NCBI GenBank assembly: GCA_964628985.1
Contig: CAZVNJ010000001.1
Coordinates: 1 to 64,000, forward strand
Length of the DNA: 64,000 nucleotides
Direction of reading: 5' to 3'
Origin: SURF-43 sp964628985
GTDB lineage: Bacteria; Chloroflexota; Dehalococcoidia; UBA2979
Positions 17,229 to 26,113 of the stretch are shown piece after piece. The notes beneath the pieces were generated by a model. That model was not told the DNA's origin, did no database searches, and saw only the letters and a program-made list of their open reading frames with translations. Both the position numbers and the translations under genes were made by a program. Positions within the stretch are counted from its first letter, which is position 1, and every line of letters starts with the position of its first letter.

Positions 17229-18439
17229 ACGCGAGGCCGCTCCCGCTGGCGGGCGTCCGAGTGGCGGATTTCTCCTGGCTCATCGCCGGGCCGGCGACCA
17301 CGCGGGTACTGGCCGATTTCGGCGCTGAGGTGATCAAGATCGAGTCGCATGCACGCCTCGACACCATTCGCCTCACCGGGGTGCACCCGACTGCAGAGCA
17401 GACGGTGGACACGAACGGAGTGTTCAACGATTGCAACACGAACAAGCAGTCGGTGCTGCTGAACCTCGGGACGCCGCGCGGCATCGAACTTGCAAAGGAG
17501 ATCGTGCGCCGGTCGGACATCGTGGTGAACAACTTCACAGGCGACCGGATGGACCGCTGGGGCCTGGGCTACGAGGACCTGCGTGCGGTGAAGCCGGACG
17601 TGATCATGCTCACGATGCCGGTAATGGGGACCACCGGACCCTACATCCGCTACGGCTCCTACGGGAACGGCGTGATCGGCTACGGCGGCATGCGGACGAA
17701 CATGGGCTTCCCCGGCCGCCCGCCCGTGGGCATGGCGCCGCTCTACTCCGATTTCTCCACTCCGTACTTCGCCGTGAGCGCACTGATGGCCGCGCTGATC
17801 CACCGCGACCAGACCGGCGAGGGGCAGTTCATCGACCTGGCGCAGATGGAGGCGACCGTCGCGCTGCTGGGGCCGGCGATGCTGGACTACACGGCGAACG
17901 GCCACATCGAGGCGCCGCGAGGCAACCGTGCACTGGACGCTGCCCCGCACGGCGCCTTCCCGTGTGCCGGCGAGGACCGCTGGTGCGCCATCTCCGTACG
18001 CACCGAGCTGGAATGGCAGGCGCTCTGCGAGGCGATGGGACGCGCCGGCCTTTCGGATGATCCTCGATTTGCGACGCTCGCGGCGCGGCAGGCGAACGAG
18101 GACGCCCTCGAGGCCGAGATCGCTGCGTGGACGAAGAAGACCGACGCCTGGGCGCTCGTCCACCTGCTGCAGGAGCGTGGCGTCATGGCGGGGGTTGTGG
18201 AGGACCTCGAGGACATGGTGAGCCGCGACCCACAGTTGGCCACCCACTTCGATGCGGTGGCGCGCGACGGGAGCGCCACCTTCACGACGCACCGGCAACC
18301 GGGGCGCCTGGACGGCGAGTCGCCCCCGCTGCGGATGGCGCCTCGGATGGGGGAGCACAACGAGGCGGTCTACCGAGGGCTCCTCGGGCTGCCTGAGGAG
18401 GAGTACTACCGGCTGATGGCCGAGGGTGTGATTCACTAA
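17225..18439 (+). CDS. CaiB/BaiF-type CoA-transferase, second of a pair (Glu at Asp position)
   Basis: The 404-residue protein has LAGVRVADFSWLIAGPATTR, GAEVIKIES and YEDLRAVKPDVIMLT, all class III CoA-transferase features. The site that is Asp in the upstream partner is Glu209 here (AQMEAT). In paired systems one subunit can keep the catalytic residue and the other be mainly structural; whether the Glu is active cannot be judged from sequence. The gene overlaps its partner by 4 nt and lies 44 bp upstream of the single-chain acyl-CoA carboxylase, which suggests a shared pathway. Confidence 0.86.
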   Translation: MNARPLPLAGVRVADFSWLIAGPATTRVLADFGAEVIKIESHARLDTIRLTGVHPTAEQTVDTNGVFNDCNTNKQSVLLNLGTPRGIELAKEIVRRSDIVVNNFTGDRMDRWGLGYEDLRAVKPDVIMLTMPVMGTTGPYIRYGSYGNGVIGYGGMRTNMGFPGRPPVGMAPLYSDFSTPYFAVSALMAALIHRDQTGEGQFIDLAQMEATVALLGPAMLDYTANGHIEAPRGNRALDAAPHGAFPCAGEDRWCAISVRTELEWQALCEAMGRAGLSDDPRFATLAARQANEDALEAEIAAWTKKTDAWALVHLLQERGVMAGVVEDLEDMVSRDPQLATHFDAVARDGSATFTTHRQPGRLDGESPPLRMAPRMGEHNEAVYRGLLGLPEEEYYRLMAEGVIH

Positions 18440-18483
18440 CGCCCGCCGGCCGAAACAGCCGCGGGTGTTGCAAGGGGTGTCGG

Positions 18484-21400
18484 ATGCCTGTGACGAAACT
18501 GCTCGTGGCGAACCGCGGGGAGATCGCGATTCGCGTGATCCGTGCCGCCGCCGGCCTCGGGATCCGGACCGTCGCGGTCTACTCGGAGGACGAGGCACGG
18601 GCGCTTCACGTGCGCGCGGCGGACGAGGCGCACGCGCTGACCGGGCAGGGCGTCCCCGCGTACCTCGACATCGAACAGGTGGTGGCGGCAGCCGTCGCGA
18701 ATGGCTGCGACGCCGTGCATCCCGGCTACGGCTTTCTCAGCGAGAACGCGACCTTCGCGAAGCGCTGCTCCGAAGCAGGCCTGACGTTCGTCGGGCCGAG
18801 CGTCGAGGCATTGAGCCTCTTCGGCGACAAGATCCGAGCGCGCGCCCTGGCCGAGGCCGAGGGCGTCCCGGTCCTGCCGGGCACCGCCGTCGAGGCCGAC
18901 GCGGAGTCCGCGCGCGCGTTCATGGCGTCCCTCGATGGTGCGCCAGTGATCGTGAAGGCCGTCGCCGGCGGGGGCGGACGCGGGATGCGCGTCGTGCGGC
19001 ACCCGGACGAGATCGAGGACGCGGTGAAGCGTGCTCAGTCGGAGGCGAGGGCGGCCTTCGGCAACGGCGCGGTCTATATCGAGCGGCTGGTGGAGCGGGC
19101 ACGTCACATCGAGGTGCAGGTGGTCGGCGACCGGACGGGCGCGGTCGTGCACCTCGGCGAGCGCGACTGCTCGATCCAGCGCCGACACCAGAAACTGGTG
19201 GAGATCGCGCCGAGCCCGGGCCTGCCGGACGGCCTGCGCGCGCGCATCACCGAGGCGGCCGTCCGCCTCGCGCGGGCGGCGAGATACGAGAGCCTGGGTA
19301 CCATCGAGTTTCTCGTTGACGCCACCGCCCTCGGTGACGACTCGTTCTTTGCCTTCATCGAGGCGAATCCACGCCTGCAGGTTGAACACACCGTGACCGA
19401 GGAAGTCACCGGGATCGACCTGGTTCAGACGCAGTTGAAGATCGCCGGCGGGGCTTCGCTCAGCGATCTCGGTCTGACGCAGGAGCGTGTGCCGCCGCCG
19501 CGCGGGTACGCCATCCAGGTGCGCGTGAACATGGAGACGATGGCGCCAGACGGCTCCCCGCGGCCCTCGGGCGGCACGCTCGCCGCGTTCGAGGTGCCCT
19601 CGGGACCGGGCCTGCGGACCGACACGTTCGGTTACGTCGGTTACCAGACGAGCCCGCGCTTCGACTCCCTCCTTGCCAAGGTGATCGCTCATACCGGCGG
19701 GGACTTTGCGGAAGCGGCGGCGAAGACACGCCGCGCCCTCTCCGAGTTCCGCATCGAAGGTCTCGCCACCAACATCCCGTTCCTCCAGGGCATCCTCGGG
19801 CACCCGCAGTTCATTGCCGGGAACTACGCCACCCGGTTCATCGATGACTACACGGCCGACATCGTCGCGGCGGCAGCCGAGCAGCCGCGGCACTTCTTCG
19901 AGGGCGCACCCGCCGCTGCTCCCGTCGCCACGCCAGCCGCGGGCGGACCCCGCCTCGCCGGCGCGCGAGTCGACGCAGTCGACCCGCTGGCAGTCCTCGC
20001 GCACACGGCGCAGGAACGGCGAGGGGCCGGGCCTCGCGTCGCCGCCTCGCTCGAAGAGGACGGGGTCGCGACCGGACCGGACGGCACGGTGGCGGTGCAG
20101 TCGCTGCTACAGGGCACCATCGTGAACCTCGATGTGAAGGTGGGCGATGCGGTCCGTGCAGGGCAGCAGTTGCTGGTGATGGAAGCCATGAAGATGGAGC
20201 ACGTCGTCGCGGCGCCGGTCGCCGGCATCGTGCGGCAGGTGAACGTCTCTGCCGGGGACACGATCTACGACGGCCAGCCGGTGCTGTTCCTCGAGCCCGC
20301 GGAAGTTGGTGCCGACGCAGCCGCCGAAGGCGAGGACGTGGACCTTGACGAGATCCGGCCGGACCTGGCCGAGGTCCTCGAGCGGCAGTTCTACACCACG
20401 GACGCCGCGCGCCCCGAGGCGATTGCCAACCGCCACGAGGCGGGTGGGCGCAGCGCGCGCGAGAACATCGCGGACCTCGTCGACCCGGGGTCATTTGTCG
20501 AGTACGGCGGACTGGTGCTTCCCGTGGGGATCCCTCGGCCTACTGAAGAGGTGATGCGTCGGTACCCGGCAGACGGCATGGTGACGGGGACGGGCACGAT
20601 CAACGCGTCACTGTTCGGCGCCGACGCGGCTCGCTGCGCTGTGCTCGCGTACGACTACACCGTGCTGGCGGGGACGCAGGGCGGCCAGAACCACCGCAAG
20701 ACGGACCGGCTATTGGACGTGGCGAAGAACTGGATGCTCCCCGTCGTCCTCTTCACCGAAGGGGGCGGTGGCCGCGCTCAAGGCGGTGGCGGCACGCCGC
20801 GCGGCGAGCGCGAGCCGCAACCGAAGCGAGAGCCCGGGGCACGCGAGCCGTTGCCGCCGATCGCCATCACCACGGGGCAGACCGACTCGTGGCGTTCGCT
20901 CGGGCGGCTCTCCGGCCTGGTCCCGCTGGTCGGTGTGAACTCCGGGTTCTCTTTCGCGGGAAACGCCGCGCTCCTGGGCTGCTGCGACGTGATTATCGCT
21001 ACGGCGAACTCGAGCATCGGCATGGGCGGGCCGGCGATGATCGAGGGCGGGGGTCTCGGCGTGTTCCGTCCGGAGGAAGTCGGGCCGATGTCGGTCCAGC
21101 GCAAGAACGGCGTCGTGGACATCGCCGTGCGGGACGAGGCGGAGGCCGTCGCGGCGGCGAAGCAATACCTCGCCTACTTCCAGGGCAACCTGCCGACGTG
21201 GCAGGAGCACGACCAGCGCCTGATGCGCCGCCACGTCCCGGAGAATCGCCTCCGCGTCTACGACGTGCGCAAGGTCATTGAGACGCTGGCGGACGCGGGG
21301 ACCGTCCTCGAACTGCGGCGAGACTTTGGCCTCGCGATGATCACGTCGCTGATCCGGATCGAGGGTCGGCCCGTCGGTGTGATCGCCAATAACCCGCACT

Positions 21401-21972
21401 ACATCTCGGGCGCCATTGACTCGGACGCCTCGGACAAGGCCGCGCGGTTCATGCAGTTGTGTGACGCGTTCGACATCCCCATCCTCTCGCTCTGCGACAC
21501 GCCGGGCATCATGGTGGGGCCCGAGATCGAAAAGACAGCACTGGTGCGGCATGCGGCCCGAATGTTCGTGGTGGGCTCCAACATCACTGTCCCACTCCTC
21601 TTCGTGGTGCTGCGCAAGGCCTACGGCCTCGGCGCGATTGCCATGGCGGCGGGCTCGTATCGGTCAGCCGCGCTCACGGTCTCGTGGCCGACCGGCGAAT
21701 TCGGCGGCATGGGACTCGAGGGCATGGTGAAACTCGGCTTCCGCGCGGAACTGGAGTCGATCGCCGACCCGGCCGAGCGGAAAGTGCGCTACCAGGAACT
21801 CGTGGACCGCGCGTACCAGCGCGGCAAGGCGGTGCAGCAGGCGGTCGGCTTCGGCGTGGACAACACGATCGACCCTGCCGACACCCGGCGACTGCTCTCC
21901 CAGACGCTCTCCGGGATCAGCAAGCCGGCGCCACGCACCGGGAAGAAACGCCCGATCGTCGACGTCTGGTAG
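18484..21972 (+). CDS. single-chain biotin-dependent acyl-CoA carboxylase (BC-BCCP-CT)
   Basis: The 1162-residue protein fuses all activities of a biotin-dependent carboxylase. Residues ~1-450 are biotin carboxylase: NRGEIAIRV, the ATP-grasp loop GGGGRGMR, ERDCSIQRRHQK and EANPRLQVEHTVTEE. Biotin-carrier motif EAMKMEHV places the biotin on Lys570. Residues ~630-1150 are carboxyltransferase with N-domain GGQNHRKTDR and C-domain LCDTPGIMVGPEIEKT. This architecture matches the long-chain acyl-CoA carboxylase class of single polypeptides (~120 kDa). The CT N-domain carries an unusual Pro/Arg/Glu-rich segment near residues 762-795 in place of the family's usual GGGGRPGD-type loop. Substrate could be propionyl- or longer acyl-CoA. 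Confidence 0.88.
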   Translation: MPVTKLLVANRGEIAIRVIRAAAGLGIRTVAVYSEDEARALHVRAADEAHALTGQGVPAYLDIEQVVAAAVANGCDAVHPGYGFLSENATFAKRCSEAGLTFVGPSVEALSLFGDKIRARALAEAEGVPVLPGTAVEADAESARAFMASLDGAPVIVKAVAGGGGRGMRVVRHPDEIEDAVKRAQSEARAAFGNGAVYIERLVERARHIEVQVVGDRTGAVVHLGERDCSIQRRHQKLVEIAPSPGLPDGLRARITEAAVRLARAARYESLGTIEFLVDATALGDDSFFAFIEANPRLQVEHTVTEEVTGIDLVQTQLKIAGGASLSDLGLTQERVPPPRGYAIQVRVNMETMAPDGSPRPSGGTLAAFEVPSGPGLRTDTFGYVGYQTSPRFDSLLAKVIAHTGGDFAEAAAKTRRALSEFRIEGLATNIPFLQGILGHPQFIAGNYATRFIDDYTADIVAAAAEQPRHFFEGAPAAAPVATPAAGGPRLAGARVDAVDPLAVLAHTAQERRGAGPRVAASLEEDGVATGPDGTVAVQSLLQGTIVNLDVKVGDAVRAGQQLLVMEAMKMEHVVAAPVAGIVRQVNVSAGDTIYDGQPVLFLEPAEVGADAAAEGEDVDLDEIRPDLAEVLERQFYTTDAARPEAIANRHEAGGRSARENIADLVDPGSFVEYGGLVLPVGIPRPTEEVMRRYPADGMVTGTGTINASLFGADAARCAVLAYDYTVLAGTQGGQNHRKTDRLLDVAKNWMLPVVLFTEGGGGRAQGGGGTPRGEREPQPKREPGAREPLPPIAITTGQTDSWRSLGRLSGLVPLVGVNSGFSFAGNAALLGCCDVIIATANSSIGMGGPAMIEGGGLGVFRPEEVGPMSVQRKNGVVDIAVRDEAEAVAAAKQYLAYFQGNLPTWQEHDQRLMRRHVPENRLRVYDVRKVIETLADAGTVLELRRDFGLAMITSLIRIEGRPVGVIANNPHYISGAIDSDASDKAARFMQLCDAFDIPILSLCDTPGIMVGPEIEKTALVRHAARMFVVGSNITVPLLFVVLRKAYGLGAIAMAAGSYRSAALTVSWPTGEFGGMGLEGMVKLGFRAELESIADPAERKVRYQELVDRAYQRGKAVQQAVGFGVDNTIDPADTRRLLSQTLSGISKPAPRTGKKRPIVDVW

Positions 21973-21997
21973 CAGTCGCGCCGGACGCGGCCCGTGC

Positions 21998-22849
21998 CTA
22001 CGCGAGCGCCTCACCCAGGACGCGCCGGCCCTCGATCAGCCGTTCGAGCGCTTCAGGACGCCCGAGGTCCGGCGGTGCCCCGAGCGTGATCTCAGTGACG
22101 CCGGCCGCCTGCAGGCGTCGCGCCTGCTCCACCCAGGCCGCCGCGCCGTCGTGCGTCAGGGTGACCCGACCCGTAAGCCCGAAGGTCGCAGGGTCGCGGC
22201 CGGCTTCGAGGAGCATCTCGCGCAGCCGAGGCATCGCCGATGACGGGTCGCCCATCGGCAGCCAACCATCAGCCGAACGTGCGATGCGTCGCAGTTGTCG
22301 CTCCTCTGGACTGGCACCGATCCAGATCGGGATGCGCGGCGGCGTAATGCCGATGCCAATCGCGTCGAACTGATGCCAGCGGCCCGAAAAAGTGACCGGG
22401 CCACCGGCCCAGAGCATCCTCAACACCTCGAGTTGTTCGTCGAAGCGGCGGCCGCGCGTGTGGAAGTCCTGGCCGAGGGCGGCGTACTCAACGGTATTCC
22501 AGGAGATCCCGACGCCGAGTTCAAACCGCCCGCCGCTGAGGAGGGCGAGCGCCGCCGCCTGCTTGGCCACGAGCGCGGTCGGGAACAGCGGCAGGATGAG
22601 GATGCTTGGGCGGAACTTCAGCCGCTGGGTGACTGCTGCGAGGTAGGAGTACACGACGAACGGCTCATAGAAGGAGCCGGAGTAGGTGGGCGTGGGGTTG
22701 GCCGGGAACCGTCCGGGCTCGGCGCTCAGCAGGTGTCCGCCCGACGTGAGGGTGTCGATGCCGGCGCCCTCGATGGCCTGCGCGAAGTCCCGCAGCATCA
22801 CCGGGTCGTATGCGCCGCCGCTCAGCGGCAAGCCTGTCCCGAATCGCAT
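21998..22849 (-). CDS. LLM-class (luciferase-like) F420-type oxidoreductase
   Basis: The 283-residue TIM-barrel protein has the N-terminal MRFGTGLPLSGGAYDP, the substrate-side FVVYSYLAAVTQRLKF and LGVGISWNTVEYAALGQDF typical of the TIGR03619-like F420-dependent luciferase-like family. A GAGGAAGGG Shine-Dalgarno precedes the ATG. Such enzymes use F420H2 or FMNH2; no cofactor biosynthesis gene lies in the window. It is transcribed opposite the carboxylase gene and may be linked to it only by position. The substrate is unknown. Confidence 0.85.
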   Translation of the reverse strand: MRFGTGLPLSGGAYDPVMLRDFAQAIEGAGIDTLTSGGHLLSAEPGRFPANPTPTYSGSFYEPFVVYSYLAAVTQRLKFRPSILILPLFPTALVAKQAAALALLSGGRFELGVGISWNTVEYAALGQDFHTRGRRFDEQLEVLRMLWAGGPVTFSGRWHQFDAIGIGITPPRIPIWIGASPEERQLRRIARSADGWLPMGDPSSAMPRLREMLLEAGRDPATFGLTGRVTLTHDGAAAWVEQARRLQAAGVTEITLGAPPDLGRPEALERLIEGRRVLGEALA

Positions 22850-22906
22850 GTGTCGCCCTTCCTCGGGCCGTCCTGGCCGGGTGAAGCGTAGCCGAGGGCG
22901 GGTTCG

Positions 22907-23434
22907 CTATCGGAAGGGGATCCTGGCAGGCGGGGCGAACAGGCCCGGCCGGGTCTTCGGCCACGGCGTCACGCGAGGGGTTGGCGTCCCGATGGCGACT
23001 GCCGCCGGCCTGGGCGGAGCCACCGCGGGCTTCGCCGCGATGGTGGGAGCAGGCTTTGCTGCAGCAGCCGGTGCGGCCCCAAGCGCAATGCCCGCTCGGG
23101 GGTTCGGGGGCGCGCCGCCGCCCGACCACCGCGCCGTCACGGAGTGCTTCACCCCGTCCACCTCGAAGCCGATCGTCGAGCCATCGACGGGTTGGCATGG
23201 CGCGTCGGACGGGATGGAGATCTTCCAGTTGCCGGCGGCGCTCACCCGGGTGCGTCCGCACTCGACGCCCTCGATCGAGGCGACGACGACTTCGCCGGCG
23301 CGCAGGCCCATGCCATAGGCGGTGTAGGGCGGCATCTGGGCGCCCGCCGAGGCGAGCCCGGCGAGGGCGAGGGCCGTTCCAGCGACGAGCGCCAGCAGCC
23401 GGGGACGGCGGGAAGTACGACGGTGGTCGGTCAT
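22907..23434 (-). CDS. secreted Ala/Pro-rich protein of unknown function
   Basis: From the ATG at 23434 the protein is 175 residues with a signal peptide (basic start, LLALVAGTALALAGLASAGA, probable cleavage after GAQ). A ~70-residue beta-rich segment follows, with GEVVVASIEGVECGRTRV and CQPVDGSTIGFEVDGV. The C-terminal half is low-complexity Ala/Pro/Thr. The two cysteines fit a disulfide. The gene lies between the luciferase-like oxidoreductase and the carboxyltransferase, in the opposite direction to the latter. I cannot assign a function; it resembles the repeated secreted beta-strand modules of Chloroflexota. Confidence 0.55.
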   Translation of the reverse strand: MTDHRRTSRRPRLLALVAGTALALAGLASAGAQMPPYTAYGMGLRAGEVVVASIEGVECGRTRVSAAGNWKISIPSDAPCQPVDGSTIGFEVDGVKHSVTARWSGGGAPPNPRAGIALGAAPAAAAKPAPTIAAKPAVAPPRPAAVAIGTPTPRVTPWPKTRPGLFAPPARIPFR

Positions 23435-23580
23435 CCTGCCAGCCTGCGTCGCGCCTGAGGTGGGCGCGTCAGGGAGAACGCGCACGCGGGTCGTGGCGCT
23501 GCCCTGATCCTCGCTTTGGCGGTGCTCCGAGGCTGGTCGTACCATCGGCCCAGGCCACGCCGTGTGGTCAAGGAGGCTCT

Positions 23581-25131
23581 ATGTCCTGGCAGCCCGAGGT
23601 GGATGAACTGGAGCGCCGCCGCGCGCTGGCCGCGCAGATGGGTGGCCCGGAGGGCATCGCGCGGCAGCACGCCAACGGAAAGTTGACGGTTCGGGAGCGC
23701 ATCGATGCGCTGGTAGACCCTGGATCGTTCCGCCAGTTCATGGGCCTGATGGGCAGCGCGACGTATGAGGACGGCGTCCTCGCGAGCCTGACGCCACGCG
23801 CCGCAGTGGAGGGCTTCTGCACGCTGGACGGCCGCAAGGTCGTGGTGACCGGAGGGGACTTCACCGTCCGCGGCGGGTCGGGTGGCGGCTCCGGCGGGAT
23901 GGGGATGGAGCCCTCGGCGAGCCGGCGCGCCCTCGAGTGGCGCGTTCCATACGTCCGGTTGCTGGACGCTGCAGGTGGAAGCGTGCGCACCTTCGACGAG
24001 ATGGGGCGGACGTACCTGCCGGACGGCAACGTGGGCGCCGCCGTCGACGTGCAGCTGCTCCGCTCGTCCCCGGTGGTCTCCGCTGTCCTTGGTTCCGTGG
24101 CTGGCCTTCCCGCGGTCAATGCCTGCATGTCGCACTTCAACCTCATGGTGAAGGAGACGAGCCAGCTATTCCCGGGTGGCCCGCCCGTCGTGAAAGCAGC
24201 CCTCGGCTACGACGTGGACAAGGAGACGCTCGGTGGGTGGGAGATGCACACGCGGATCAGCGGGGTCATCGACAACCTGGCGAACTCCGAGGCCGAGGCT
24301 TTCGCGATGATCCGGCGCTTCCTCTCCTACCTGCCGTCGAACGTCTGGGAGATGGCGCCGCGGGTGGAGCCACAGGACCCGGTCGACCGGCGCGAGGAGT
24401 CGTTGCTCTCGATCATCCCCCGCGACCGACGCCGAGGGTATGACGGGCACCGCGTGGTGAACGCGGTCGTGGACCGCGACTCGTTCTTCGAGATCGCGCC
24501 TGCCTACGGGCGGGCCCGGATCACAGGCCTCGCGCGTCTGAACGGGTACCCCGTGGGCATCATGGCCAACAACCTCGCGTTTGGTGGAGCCACGGACGTC
24601 ACCGCGGGGGACAAGGTCATCCGCCTGATCCAGTTGTGCGACACCTTCCACCTCCCGCTCATCTCGCTGGCGGACGAGCCTGGGTTCATGGTGGGCATCG
24701 AGTCGGAGAAGCGAGGGATTGAGCGGGCCGGGGCGCGTCTCGTCATCGCCACGTGCGAGAGCCGGATGCCGTGGGCGACTGTGGTGACCGGCCAGTTGTA
24801 CGGGGTCGCCGGCCAGTGCCAGCACCGCCCCACCGGAATGTTCCGTCGCTATGCATGGCCCTCCGCGCGCTGGGGCTCGATGCACATCGAGGGTGGCGCC
24901 TCCGCGGCGTACCGGCGCGAGATTGAGTCGGCACCTGACCCAGAGGCGAAACGGGCCGAGATCGAGGCGCGTCTCAACGCGATCGCCTCGCCGTTCCGGA
25001 CCGCCGAGGCCACTGGCCAGGACATTATCGATCCCCGTGATACTCGGCCGCTGCTTTGCGAGTTTGTCGAGGAGGCACAGCCGATCCTGCGGTCACAACT
25101 GGGACCGTCTCCGACGCCGTACCGACCGTAG
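23581..25131 (+). CDS. acyl-CoA carboxylase carboxyltransferase subunit (PccB-like)
   Basis: 516 residues from the ATG at 23581, which follows AAGGAGG. It shows the carboxyltransferase N-domain (ANGKLTVRERIDALVDPGSF and GDFTVRGGSGGGSGGMG) and C-domain (GYDGHRVVNAVVDRDSFFEI, MANNLAFGGATDVTAGDK, SLADEPGFMVG). This is the propionyl/acetyl-CoA carboxylase beta or methylmalonyl-CoA decarboxylase alpha family. The oxyanion region is Gly-rich here rather than the usual DSGGARI, so acyl specificity may differ. No biotin carboxylase or carrier gene adjoins it; the single-chain enzyme at 18.5 kb or a distant subunit would have to supply biotin. Confidence 0.87.
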   Translation: MSWQPEVDELERRRALAAQMGGPEGIARQHANGKLTVRERIDALVDPGSFRQFMGLMGSATYEDGVLASLTPRAAVEGFCTLDGRKVVVTGGDFTVRGGSGGGSGGMGMEPSASRRALEWRVPYVRLLDAAGGSVRTFDEMGRTYLPDGNVGAAVDVQLLRSSPVVSAVLGSVAGLPAVNACMSHFNLMVKETSQLFPGGPPVVKAALGYDVDKETLGGWEMHTRISGVIDNLANSEAEAFAMIRRFLSYLPSNVWEMAPRVEPQDPVDRREESLLSIIPRDRRRGYDGHRVVNAVVDRDSFFEIAPAYGRARITGLARLNGYPVGIMANNLAFGGATDVTAGDKVIRLIQLCDTFHLPLISLADEPGFMVGIESEKRGIERAGARLVIATCESRMPWATVVTGQLYGVAGQCQHRPTGMFRRYAWPSARWGSMHIEGGASAAYRREIESAPDPEAKRAEIEARLNAIASPFRTAEATGQDIIDPRDTRPLLCEFVEEAQPILRSQLGPSPTPYRP

Positions 25132-25187
25132 GTCGGCGCCGGCGGCTGCACGATCGAAGATTTCTGTCGAACCTCAGCGCGTCGCCG

Positions 25188-25193
25188 TCGTAC
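25188..25193 (+). promoter_or_regulatory. -10 element candidate for sortase gene, TACACT
   Basis: TACACT lies 38 bp before the GTG start, in a 100-bp gap after the carboxyltransferase stop. It fits the TAnnnT pattern seen at other starts in the window; no -35 box is evident. Confidence 0.3.
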
Positions 25194-25231
25194 ACTTCCT
25201 GAAGCGCGGGGGCGCTGCAGGGGGTCGCGAC

Positions 25232-25993
25232 GTGAAGATCGATGTCCGACGAGCGCGACACGTCGCGCGTGCGCGCGTCGCTGCGGTGGTAGCCCTCGGC
25301 GTGGTCTTCGCGGCCGTGGCCGCCTGCGGGGGAGAGCCGTCACCCGCGGCGACTCCCACTCCCGAGCCCAGCGCCACCACAGCGCCCATCGTCGTGACCA
25401 CCGAGACTCCGACGCCCGAGCCGACACCGGTGCCGACGGTCCGTGCCGCGACGCCAGCCCTCGCCGCTGCGACTGGCAAGCTGTACTTCCCTCCCCCGCC
25501 TCCGCGCCAGGGCGCGCCACCGGCGAACAATTCCGGCATCGCACGAATCTTTGCGCCGACGCTTGGGGTCGACCACTACGTTGAGGTCGACAACATCATC
25601 AACAACGAGCTCGAGTCACCTCGCGACGGCTCCTACGCGGTTGGCTGGTACCACGACTTTGACAAGCCAGGAGCAGGCGGGAACTCCGTCTTCTCCGCGC
25701 ACGAGACGTGGAATCACTTCCAGGGGCCGTTCTACCAGTTGGTGGACGCAAAGAACGGCGATGAGATCTCGGTGATCATGTCCGATGGCAAGCAGTACCG
25801 GTACCGAGTGTTCTCGAACGTGCGATACACCGTGGACGAGATGCCAATGGCCGAGATCCTCTGGCCGACCAAGCGCCCGGCCGGCGAGGAGTGGCTCACG
25901 CTCTTCACATGCGGCGGCCGCATCGTCTATGACAGTAGCGGGTTCGGCGAGTACCTCGACCGCGATGTGGTGATCGCGAAGCGAATTCAGTAG
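25232..25993 (+). CDS. class E/F-like sortase, lipoprotein
   Basis: 253 residues from the GTG at 25232. An N-terminal basic and hydrophobic stretch ends in AVAAC (Cys32), a lipobox, followed by a ~45-residue Thr/Pro-rich linker. The sortase domain has His157 in FSAHETWN, the catalytic Cys227 in LTLFTCGG, and Arg in YLDRDVV near residue 244. Sortases join LPxTG-like proteins to the wall or to each other. No LPxTG substrate or pilin is in the window. Anchoring the enzyme as a lipoprotein rather than by a transmembrane helix is unusual and is inferred from the lipobox. Confidence 0.78.
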   Translation: MKIDVRRARHVARARVAAVVALGVVFAAVAACGGEPSPAATPTPEPSATTAPIVVTTETPTPEPTPVPTVRAATPALAAATGKLYFPPPPPRQGAPPANNSGIARIFAPTLGVDHYVEVDNIINNELESPRDGSYAVGWYHDFDKPGAGGNSVFSAHETWNHFQGPFYQLVDAKNGDEISVIMSDGKQYRYRVFSNVRYTVDEMPMAEILWPTKRPAGEEWLTLFTCGGRIVYDSSGFGEYLDRDVVIAKRIQ

Positions 25994-26113
25994 ACGGCCC
26001 GCTGGCCGCCGCCTCCCTCACCGCAGGCTGATACGTCCTTGTCATGCACCGAACGCCCTCTGAGATGGGTTCGTTACGGTGGTGACCTCATTGCAGCCGC
26101 TCCCGGAGTAGCC

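Noticed and set aside
18436..20004. A 522-codon minus-strand frame
   Set aside because: It is the shadow of the biotin carboxylase domain and has no conserved features.
22981..23580. Upstream extension of the PccB-like carboxyltransferase frame
   Set aside because: It is antisense to the secreted protein gene and Arg/Ser-rich. The carboxyltransferase begins at 23581 after a good Shine-Dalgarno.
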